Below, piece by piece: positions 17,009 through 24,300 of a stretch of DNA of 55,009 nt (position 1 is the stretch's first letter; each line of letters opens with the position of its first letter). Under the pieces are notes generated by a model. It made no database searches, was not told the DNA's origin, and saw only the letters and a program-made list of their open reading frames with translations. The DNA comes from an uncultured beta proteobacterium (GTDB lineage: Bacteria; Pseudomonadota; Gammaproteobacteria; Burkholderiales; SG8-41): NCBI GenBank assembly GCA_902825845.1, contig CADECM010000002.1, positions 103,826 through 158,834 of the forward strand, read 5' to 3'. The position numbers and the translations under genes are program-made.

Positions 17009-17372
17009 GGCGTTCATGCGGGACCGGGCCATCTCGGCGGTACGCGAAATAAAATTTGCTTTTGCGGACAGCGAAGATACCGCATTGTAGGCCGGTGGAA
17101 CATAGAACGGGCTTTACCTGACTCGTAAAACAACACGTTAATGTCGAGACGTACGAATGCCAAACCAATGCGTCCCCTCCCTTGCGCGCAGTTTGCGCGG
17201 GGGAGGGTTAGGGAGGGGGCAAGCGGAGGAAGGAGTCAAATTGCGGCAGGTTCAACAGGCTTCGAAATTTCAGTGTCGTTGCCCTAAACGCATTCGGAAC
17301 CGCACTTGCCGTCGATGCGACAGTGAAAGACCTCCACAGGTTTGCCCCCGGGGACAGTTAGGCAACCGCAGC
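17009..17372. other. Convergent intergenic region, 364 nt, with a G-quadruplex motif
   Basis: No gene seen between the secreted-protein gene and the convergent DUF4157 gene. It contains a G-rich run at 17199-17219 with four G-tracts, preceded by a complementary C-rich run (17174-17181), and a weak relative of the AT-rich boundary motif at 17128-17140. Confidence 0.6.
17199..17219 (+). other. Putative G-quadruplex motif
   Basis: Four guanine tracts of 5, 3, 3 and 5 bases are separated by loops A, TTA and A on the plus strand. Such short loops favour a stable quadruplex. A C-rich partner upstream (CCCCTCCC, 17174-17181) could instead form a duplex hairpin. Confidence 0.55.
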
Positions 17373-18656
17373 TCAAGGCGCCGGACAAGCGGGCGTGTTG
17401 GTTCCATGCCCAAACAGGTCAGCCACAAAGCTCGCGAGGCATTCCGGATGGCGGAAATTGTGCAGCCGACCGCGCACACTGTGACTCGGATTGCCGAAAC
17501 GCACGTGCGCGCCTTCATGGATTAACAAAAGCGCCTGCCGCTCGGGTCCGGCGATGCGCCAAAAATCCGGGCAGAGAAAAATCACGCGCACCCCCTCACA
17601 GGCGGAGGCGGACCGGTCGCGGCAGTGTGTATCACAATCCGCGAATGTCGTTGCCCCGGTTATACACCGATACCTCATGGCGCCGGAATAGAGATCGGCA
17701 ATCGACTGCAAGCGCCCCGACAACCGATCCAATTCGGCCGCAAGCGCCTCGTTCAAGGTGGGTAACACGTCGCCCGTGAAACGGTTCTGAAAACCTCGGC
17801 CGCGCGCGGGCGGCAAGCCGAATCGTGCGGCAAACGCCTGTCCGACCGGATGGGCGGTGATGTCGATCCCGATCGTTGCAGAGGCCGATCCGGCGGCCGC
17901 AAGAATCGCTGCCGCTTGGGCCAATCCCGCGGCGTGCCCGTCAAGCGTCGTCAGGGTCGACGCCGGGTCGGCCGGCGCGCCGTTCACGTCCCCACGACAG
18001 TTGGTGCCGGCGACCGTCCGTTGAACCCGGGCAGCCACGCGTGCACCGTGCGCGCTTTGTTGCATCACATGCGTGAGCTCATGTGCCAATAACCGTTGCC
18101 CATCCGGGGTGCCGGGAGCATGGCGCTCGGTACCGAACACGACGTGCGACCCCACCGTGTATGCCAACGCACTGACCTCGCGAGCAGACTCCCGTGCCGC
18201 ACGATCCGTGTGGATGCGAACATGACTCAAATCCTGTCCAAAGCGGGGTTCAAAAAAATCCCGCACCGATGGACTCAACGGTTCCCCTGGTGCGCGAAGC
18301 GCGGCGTCGACGGACGCCGGCGCATCACTGCCGACGGCCCCTTCCGCTTTCCGTGATACGGCCACCGATTCCGCTTTCTCACACGCCGGACAAGTGGCGC
18401 CGCCATCCGCGCAAGCCGCACATGGCGGCCGCGCCATCGGCGCCGGCATGCGCATGACCTGCTCGGCCACGCGATCGGCTTCCTGTTCATACGCATCGCC
18501 CGGCTGGCTGATGGCGAGCTTGGCTTGGAGATAGCGGGGCACACCGGCGGAGACGCCATGTCCGTGACCCATGACCGTGGCAGTATCAACCGCCAAGTGG
18601 GTGTCCGGCACGCCGCGCTTCTTTTCAAGCGGCCTGGTAGCTAATACGGCTCTCAT
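17373..18656 (-). CDS. DUF4157-domain protein with a second C-terminal HExxH metallopeptidase-like domain
   Basis: A 427-residue protein. The DUF4157 domain spans about 120-205, with LSPSVRDFFEPRFGQDLSHV and the zinc motif HELTH at 192-196 (LLAHELTHVMQQ). A second HExxH, HEGAH at 380-384 (LLLIHEGAHVRFG), sits in a Cys-rich C-terminal domain (CITGATTFADCDTHC, then FLCPDFW) resembling deuterolysin-like (M35-type) metallopeptidases. A CxxC cluster near 78-91 (CAACADGGATCPAC) precedes DUF4157. DUF4157 is common on effectors and toxins loaded by extracellular contractile injection systems, where it acts as a leader or processing domain. No injection-system genes are in the window and there is no signal peptide. 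An effector-like role is inference. Confidence 0.78.
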   Translation of the reverse strand: MRAVLATRPLEKKRGVPDTHLAVDTATVMGHGHGVSAGVPRYLQAKLAISQPGDAYEQEADRVAEQVMRMPAPMARPPCAACADGGATCPACEKAESVAVSRKAEGAVGSDAPASVDAALRAPGEPLSPSVRDFFEPRFGQDLSHVRIHTDRAARESAREVSALAYTVGSHVVFGTERHAPGTPDGQRLLAHELTHVMQQSAHGARVAARVQRTVAGTNCRGDVNGAPADPASTLTTLDGHAAGLAQAAAILAAAGSASATIGIDITAHPVGQAFAARFGLPPARGRGFQNRFTGDVLPTLNEALAAELDRLSGRLQSIADLYSGAMRYRCITGATTFADCDTHCRDRSASACEGVRVIFLCPDFWRIAGPERQALLLIHEGAHVRFGNPSHSVRGRLHNFRHPECLASFVADLFGHGTNTPACPAP

Positions 18657-18899
18657 GTTGCGTGTGTCACCAAGATGTTATCAATCACCCCGACAGGTAG
18701 CGCCGAGGTCTTAGATTATCCTGCAGGCGGAGAACGGTACCAACCACCACGTCGCTCCAATGCTGTAGGGCAGGAGTGAAGAATGCGGCGATCAAGGGCA
18801 TGAATATAAGGGTTTTTTTGTCCAAAAGCGGTGGTGTGGATTTGAAACGCAAAATGCAACTCCGGGTGACTTCCAGGGGTAAGGCACATGGAGTCACGC
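18657..18899. other. Intergenic region upstream of the IS4-like remnant
   Basis: It holds no recognised gene. The segment from about 18835 to 18899 is probably the left end of the degraded insertion sequence (5' untranslated part of the transposase gene), but I could not define terminal inverted repeats. Confidence 0.4.
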
Positions 18900-19421
18900 A
18901 TGAATATCGGCAAGATACTGTTAGCGCTACTGATGGTGTATCTGCCTTGAAGCATATGTACCCGGAGCGTGGATCGACATGGCGGCGAGCGTTACGTGGA
19001 ATCGCTGATCTGTGCGGATCAATTTCGCGCGATGGTTTTTGCGCAATTGACCTACCGCGAGAGCCCGCGCGATATCGAGGTGTGCCTGTGGGCGCAAACT
19101 ACCAAGCGCTACCACATGGGATCTCGCCACGACATCAAACGCTCGACGCCGGCCGATGACAACGGAACGCGAAATTCGCGCAATTACGCAGAGTTCGCCC
19201 AGCGCTTGAATGCGCAAGCGCGTACTCTGTATGCGCGCGACAGCTTTGGCATCGAGTTGCAGAACACATGCTACGTGCCGGATTCGACCACCATCGATCG
19301 GTGTCGGTCGCTGCTTCCGTGGGCATTATTTCGCATCGCCAAGTCGGCGGTGAAGATCCATACCTTGCTTAATTGGCACGGCAACAGCACCAGCTTCATT
19401 CACATCCCTGAAGGCAAACAT
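18900..19421 (+). pseudogene. Degenerate IS4-family transposase, N-terminal fragment
   Basis: Reading from the ATG at 18900 gives MNIGKILLALLMVYLP, then a TGA at 18948-18950 where intact relatives have Trp. It continues in frame with VDRHGGERYVESL, FAQLTYRESPRDIEVCL, TTKRYHMG and KIHTLLNWHGNSTSFIHIPEGK. This is the N-terminal third of an IS4-type DDE transposase, including a degraded first catalytic region (YVPDSTTID where relatives have YALDSTTID). Similarity stops near 19421 and the remaining two thirds are absent. The element is a dead, truncated insertion-sequence relic. It stays in frame with the downstream exonuclease, so automatic callers may fuse the two. Confidence 0.85.
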
Positions 19422-19520
19422 TACTCCGGAATTCAGGGCGATACGATCAAGTTGTGTCATCGCCCGCGCCTCGGTGATGCGCGCCGCAATGGTAAGATCC
19501 TTTCTTTGATGGAAATTCAA

Positions 19521-20093
19521 ATGTATTTCTTCTTCGACACCGAAACCACCGGCATCCCAAAGAACTACAAGGCCCCGGCCAGCGATTTGAAAAACTGGCC
19601 GCGGCTGGTGCAGCTGGCGTGGCTGGTGGCGGATGACGCCGGAAACGAAATTACCAGCGCCGAGCACATCGTGAAGCCGGTGGGCTACACCATACCGGCC
19701 GCGGCGTCGAAAGTACACGGCATTACCACCGAACACGCGTTGCGGGACGGGCTGGAGATCAGGCAGGTACTGGATCTTGCCGTGAAGGACATCAGCGCCG
19801 CATCTTTGCTGATCGCGCACAACGTCGCCTTCGACGAAAAAATTGTCGGTTGCGAACTGTTGCGCGCGGGTTATCCCAATCACGTGGAGGCCAAACCGCG
19901 CCGCTGCACCATGCAGTCGTCCACCGACTATTGCCGCATACCCGGTCCCTACGGCAACAAGTGGCCCACGCTGCAGGAACTCCACCGCAAATTGTTCAAG
20001 GAAGACTTCACCGGCGCGCATCGCGCGCTGGCCGATGTGCGGGCCTGCGCCCGCTGCTACTTCGAGTTAAGGCGCCTCAAGGTCATGACCTGA
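19521..20093 (+). CDS. DnaQ-like DEDDh 3'-5' exonuclease
   Basis: A 190-residue exonuclease of the DnaQ/epsilon superfamily. Exo I is FFDTETTG with D6 and E8. Exo II is IAHNVAFDEKIVG (about 99-111). Exo III is GAHRALADVRACARCYFEL, with the catalytic His and Asp of the DEDDh type (about 167-185). It is predicted to trim single-stranded DNA or RNA 3' ends. The ATG at 19521 starts the first strand and has GGAA seven bases upstream; an ATG at 19509 would add four residues. An upstream in-frame extension belongs to the transposase relic and should not be included. It looks intact despite the neighbouring decayed element. Confidence 0.88.
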   Translation: MYFFFDTETTGIPKNYKAPASDLKNWPRLVQLAWLVADDAGNEITSAEHIVKPVGYTIPAAASKVHGITTEHALRDGLEIRQVLDLAVKDISAASLLIAHNVAFDEKIVGCELLRAGYPNHVEAKPRRCTMQSSTDYCRIPGPYGNKWPTLQELHRKLFKEDFTGAHRALADVRACARCYFELRRLKVMT

Positions 20094-20124
20094 CGGCGCC
20101 TTGGCCTTTGAACGGCACTTGACC

Positions 20125-20868
20125 TCAAGCTTTCTTGAGATTGCGCTCCCACAGATCGAATATCTTCGCCCACGATTGTTCGGACGCCGTCGGGTGATAG
20201 GACTGGCGCTCGGCGAAGCAATAGCCGTGCTGGGTGCCGGGCAGCACTTCAAGCGTGTGTCGGGTGCCGGCTTTCTTGAGCGCCTCCGACAGCGTGGGAA
20301 TCACATGCGCGGGCACCGAGCCGTCGGTTTCGGCGAATCCGTAATACAGTTCGCCCTTGATCTGGTCCACCAGCAGGTGTGGCGAATCCGGCTTGTCGGT
20401 GACGATATTCACGCCATAAAGTGATGCTGCCGCCAGCATGCGCGTGGGAAATCGAGCCGACACGGTAGTGATGTAGCAGCCGCTCATGCAATGGCCGACA
20501 CAGCCCACGGGCCCCGGTTTTACCTTGTCCTGCGCATCGAGCCAGGCAATTAAGCCGCCGGTGTCGTCAGCGACATCGGCATTGGTGAGGCTGTTCATCG
20601 AGGCTCTGATCACCGCGGACATCGCGTCATTGCGGCGCGGAATGTCGAAACGGCAGGTGCCCAGCCGGTAGTACATGTCGGGCAGCAGGCAGAAGTAGCC
20701 GTGTTTGGCGATGCGCCGTGCCATGTTGCATAATTCTTCGCGGAAGCCGGGCGCATCCATGTAGAAAATGATGCCGGGGTAGGCGCCCGGCGCGTCGGGA
20801 CAGGCGGCGAATGACGGGCATTTGCCGTACTTGGTGGTCACCAGTACATTTTGTTCAATCAGTGCCAT
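20125..20868 (-). CDS. Dienelactone hydrolase family protein
   Basis: A 247-residue alpha/beta hydrolase of the dienelactone hydrolase family, which in aromatic degradation opens dienelactones to maleylacetate. The Cys-Asp-His triad can be placed: C127 in GHCMSG, D182 in AETDGSVP and H214 in GTQHGYCF. Length is typical. AAGGAG stands upstream of the ATG. No chlorocatechol pathway genes adjoin it, so a general esterase or carboxymethylenebutenolidase role is possible. Confidence 0.9.
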   Translation of the reverse strand: MALIEQNVLVTTKYGKCPSFAACPDAPGAYPGIIFYMDAPGFREELCNMARRIAKHGYFCLLPDMYYRLGTCRFDIPRRNDAMSAVIRASMNSLTNADVADDTGGLIAWLDAQDKVKPGPVGCVGHCMSGCYITTVSARFPTRMLAAASLYGVNIVTDKPDSPHLLVDQIKGELYYGFAETDGSVPAHVIPTLSEALKKAGTRHTLEVLPGTQHGYCFAERQSYHPTASEQSWAKIFDLWERNLKKA

Positions 20869-21194
20869 GGGGGTTGCTCCTTGGGGGAAAGAATGGGGGG
20901 CTGCGAAACGTGCCGATTATTGCAGACGGCACGCAGGACAGGCAAAGGTTACGTGCCGTAATCCCGCCGGCTGAACCCGCGGTTCATTCCGCCGTGAGGA
21001 GGTCATCGTCATGACTCACACAAACGCTTGACGCCGGAGGAAAGGGCGTCGACCTCGAGGCCAGTCTCGCAGAAGCGCCGCTTGTTGGATCGATACCTGC
21101 CACTTTGTTCGAAGTCGCCGTTGAATCTGAATCGACAGGCGACTTAAGGCGAAGGCGGATGTGCCCCTGATTTGGGTGACGCAGGGCGTGGGGA
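20869..21194. other. Intergenic region, 326 nt, upstream of the dienelactone hydrolase
   Basis: It contains an inverted repeat CGTGCCG (20909-20915) / CGGCACG (20927-20933), with a third CGTGCCG at 20951-20957. These lie 41-90 bases upstream of the minus-strand hydrolase start and are candidate operator half-sites. No gene seen. Confidence 0.45.
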
Positions 21195-24116
21195 TCAAGA
21201 CATGCCGATGTATACACTGATGTCGACATCGTCAACAAATTCCGGTGCCAGGTACTTCTGCGCAAATTGCCGATACACACCCGACGTCAGGAAGAGATCG
21301 AAGAGATCGGCATCGATATGGTTGTCTTTTTTCATATGGTGCATGATGCGCACCGCATCGGACAATGTCTTGCCCTTCTTATAGGGTCGATCGGCGGCTG
21401 TAAGCGCCTCGAAAATGTCCGCGATCGCCATTACGCGAGCCTGCACACTCATGGCGTCGCGCGTCAGGCGCTTGGGATAGCCCGTGCCATCCATCTTTTC
21501 GTGATGTCCACCGGCGAGTTCAGGCACGCGTTTCAGATGCGAGGGGAATGGCAGCTCGGACAACATGACGATGGTCTGGACGATATGGTCGTTGATCACG
21601 TAACGCTCTTCATCGGTGAGCGTGCCTCGTGCAATTGACAGGTTATGCAGTTCTCCGCGGTTGTACTTGTAGGGCGGCACATTAAGCTTGAATCCCCAGG
21701 GGTTGTCGTTGGGTATGCGCTCCTGTTCGCGGCGTTCGATGAGATGTTCCGCCTTGTCGGCCAGCAAGGTCTCGGTCACGGGCAGCGGCAGCGCAGGGTA
21801 GTGAGCATTGCGCGCGGCCTCCTCCTGCGACACGCCGAGCCGGTCGTCGAGTGTGCGCAACCAGGTGCGCGCTGCAATGCGGTGTAATTTCTCGATTTTG
21901 TCCGGCGCCATGAATTCCCCACCCACATTGCATGCCGCGACGAAGGCGTACTCGTCGTCGAACTCTTGCCACAAAGCCTGTTTTTCAGCGCGCGCTTGCG
22001 CCGCGTCGGCGCCAGCCGCTATTTTTTTCAGGCATTCGATTTCGGCGTCCCGCTTCAGGACCTCAAAGCGCATGCGCACCAAATGGATGCGGTCGAAAAT
22101 CGTTTCCAGTTTGGTCGCTTTGTCCACCACGTATTCCGGGGTGGTGACCTTGCCGCAATCGTGCAGCCATCCCGCGATGTGCAACGCCTCCCATTCTTCG
22201 CTGTTCAGCTGGAACGTGGCAAATGGGCCGTGTTGGGCGTCGCAGGCCGCTTGTGCGAGCATTTTTGTCAATTCCGGTACGCGCTGACAATGCCCGTAGG
22301 TGTAAGGTGATTTTGCGTCGATGGCGCGCGCAATCAGGCCGATCAACGAATCCAGCAGCCGCTTCTGCGCCAGCAGCAGGCGCTGATTGTCGATCGCGGC
22401 CGCACCCGAGCCGGCGAATGCCTCCATCAGCGCGACGCGTTCCGCCGACGGCGGCGCGGCGCTGCCGGGGAAGAACAGGCATAACACGCCGATGATGTTC
22501 CCAACGCGGTTCGGCAGCGGAACGGTCATCAACTGTACGGGTGCCGCGCCAAAAGGCGTATCCAGAAACTCGAACCCTGGCGTTCGCTGCGTACCCAGCG
22601 CGTGCATGCGTGAGATCGCCGATGGACGCAGCGCTTCCGTCACCGGGTTACCCGTGTCGTCGAGCGCCATTTCAGGCAGATGCAGTGCCGGGCCGGATTG
22701 CCATTGCTGGGCCGCGGGCCGCAGCCTGTGGTCATTTTCGTCGTAAAGGTATACCACAGCGCCGTGGCCCCCCGCTGCTTCAAGCGCCTCCTTGATTACG
22801 CGCGCCAGCAGCCGGTCAAAATCGCGCTCGTTGGCAAGGGCTGTGGAGATGTCCAGGAAGTTGCGCAGCGTAACCTTCATTCGGGTCATGGCATTGCCCA
22901 GATCCTGAATCTCGGTAATGCGAGTGTGTATTTCGACGTTCGACGAAAAATCGAAGCGCTGAATGGCTGACGCATCCCGGGTGAGCGCCTGCAGGTTGCG
23001 TGCAATGTGGCGCGATACCAGCCATGTCGTCGGCACGGCCAGCAGGATGACCAGCAACGTGACCCAGACACCCTTTTGCAGCTGGGCGTTGGCACGCGTC
23101 AACAATTCGTCGCGCGGTACCGCCACGATCAGGTGGTTGGCATTGGCGTCACGGGATAGTTGCGCCACTTTGACCAGCCAGTGGCGCCCGCCCGACTCGA
23201 TCATGCGGCTCGCCAGGTATTTGGTGTGATCCGTTGCCGCCGTGGCCAGCACCGGCGGCAGGTCGGTTAGCGTGGCGGGACTTGCACTGTCAGCCGTCGC
23301 GGCACCGGACGAGCCGGAATAGCCAAGCACGTGACCGTCGCCGTTGACGATGGCCAGCAGCGATGACGGGCTCATGCGTGATCTCACGAGCGCCTGTGAG
23401 ATGGTGGTCAGCCGCACATCCGCAGCGGCAACCGCCCTGCCATTGTCCGCACGGCGCGCGAAGGTGATCCCCACCTTTCCCGTGGTAAAAAAGGCGAACG
23501 GTTTGGTGTGTATCAATTCGGCGGTTTTTTGCGCTTCGATGTACCAAGGTCTGGTCCGCGGATCGAAATTAAAGTCGGGGCGCGTGGTGTCGGAGAGCGG
23601 GCGCAGCCGGGTGTCAAGTGTCAAAAATCGTTCGGCGCCGGCAGCTTCGATGTGCTGCAACAGGTAGCGCGCGTCACGGTTGGCGTTGACCGCAGCGCGG
23701 TCCGCGTCGTCACGCAGCGCCCGCAGCAGAAAAAAATCACCATTCGCATAGCCGGCATAAATAGCCGCCAGCGGCTGATGCCTGTCGAGTGCGCGCGCCA
23801 TCGCGCGCAGCGTCGGCATGCGCGACTCGAAGTTGCTGGCTGCCATAATCGGAGCGGTGGACAGCCAGTCGACGACCATTTCCGCGGGCGCGCGTAACCG
23901 TGCGAGTTCGACAACGCTTTCGCGCTCCATGCGCTCGAACACTTCCTCTGCTCCGGTCAGCGCAATTTGTTTTTCCTGCAGGTAACTGTTCCAGCCGATC
24001 GCCGCGCTGGTTGCAAACACCAATAGCGAAAACAGCGTGGCAATATGGATGTAAAGCGGATGTTGCGCCCACAGGGCGGCGAGTTTGCCCAGCGGGCTGG
24101 TGCGGTCAGCCTTCAT
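21195..24116 (-). CDS. Membrane HD-GYP c-di-GMP phosphodiesterase-like sensor (Cache-like, HAMP, GAF, HD-GYP)
   Basis: A 973-residue inner-membrane signalling protein. Order: a transmembrane helix (about 24-46), a long periplasmic sensor of Cache type (about 47-345, with RPDFNFDPRTRPWY), a second transmembrane helix (about 347-368), HAMP, a GAF-like domain (about 425-590) and an HD-GYP domain. Catalytic residues are H652-D653 (LHDCGK) and HHEKMDGTGYP at 871-881. The family hydrolyses cyclic di-GMP. The spacing from HD to the GYP motif is about 219 residues, far longer than usual, because of an insertion rich in charged helices. The ATG at 24116 has GAGG five bases upstream. It is co-oriented with the GspE-like and MscS genes. 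Confidence 0.88.
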   Translation of the reverse strand: MKADRTSPLGKLAALWAQHPLYIHIATLFSLLVFATSAAIGWNSYLQEKQIALTGAEEVFERMERESVVELARLRAPAEMVVDWLSTAPIMAASNFESRMPTLRAMARALDRHQPLAAIYAGYANGDFFLLRALRDDADRAAVNANRDARYLLQHIEAAGAERFLTLDTRLRPLSDTTRPDFNFDPRTRPWYIEAQKTAELIHTKPFAFFTTGKVGITFARRADNGRAVAAADVRLTTISQALVRSRMSPSSLLAIVNGDGHVLGYSGSSGAATADSASPATLTDLPPVLATAATDHTKYLASRMIESGGRHWLVKVAQLSRDANANHLIVAVPRDELLTRANAQLQKGVWVTLLVILLAVPTTWLVSRHIARNLQALTRDASAIQRFDFSSNVEIHTRITEIQDLGNAMTRMKVTLRNFLDISTALANERDFDRLLARVIKEALEAAGGHGAVVYLYDENDHRLRPAAQQWQSGPALHLPEMALDDTGNPVTEALRPSAISRMHALGTQRTPGFEFLDTPFGAAPVQLMTVPLPNRVGNIIGVLCLFFPGSAAPPSAERVALMEAFAGSGAAAIDNQRLLLAQKRLLDSLIGLIARAIDAKSPYTYGHCQRVPELTKMLAQAACDAQHGPFATFQLNSEEWEALHIAGWLHDCGKVTTPEYVVDKATKLETIFDRIHLVRMRFEVLKRDAEIECLKKIAAGADAAQARAEKQALWQEFDDEYAFVAACNVGGEFMAPDKIEKLHRIAARTWLRTLDDRLGVSQEEAARNAHYPALPLPVTETLLADKAEHLIERREQERIPNDNPWGFKLNVPPYKYNRGELHNLSIARGTLTDEERYVINDHIVQTIVMLSELPFPSHLKRVPELAGGHHEKMDGTGYPKRLTRDAMSVQARVMAIADIFEALTAADRPYKKGKTLSDAVRIMHHMKKDNHIDADLFDLFLTSGVYRQFAQKYLAPEFVDDVDISVYIGMS

Positions 24117-24210
24117 GATCACCTCACGCGGTAATGCGCGTATGCAGGCGAAGGGTCGAAGTCATTCGCCCCCTCGGGGCTATGCCATTGCGGCAACAGC
24201 TGCTTCAATG

Positions 24211-24223
24211 TAACTTATTGATT
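24211..24223 (-). repeat. AT-rich boundary motif copy 5
   Basis: The minus strand reads AATCAATAAGTTA, a full match to the IHF consensus WATCAANNNNTTR. It lies in the gap between the GspE-like gene and the HD-GYP gene, about 95 bases before the HD-GYP start. Confidence 0.65.
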
Positions 24224-24242
24224 TTACGTGTTTTTTATCATC

Positions 24243-24258
24243 CCGCGGCTCGCCGCGG
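24243..24258 (-). terminator. GC-rich hairpin after the GspE-like gene
   Basis: A perfect 7-bp stem, CCGCGGC with GCCGCGG, around a 2-base loop, about 45 bases beyond the GspE-like stop on the minus strand. It has no U-tract, so it could be a weak terminator or an RNA-stability hairpin. Confidence 0.35.
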
Positions 24259-24300
24259 CTGTGCGATGTCGATGCGTCGAACAATTGTGCCGGCCGATCG

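Noticed and set aside
17128..17140. Eleventh copy of the AT-rich boundary motif (AAACAACACGTTA)
   Set aside because: The core matches loosely, but the flanks lack the A/T-rich extension shared by the other ten, so it is not counted.
18948..18950. TGA in the IS4-like transposase as a second selenocysteine codon
   Set aside because: Relatives have Trp, not Cys or Sec, at this place and the gene is truncated downstream; it is a nonsense mutation in a pseudogene.
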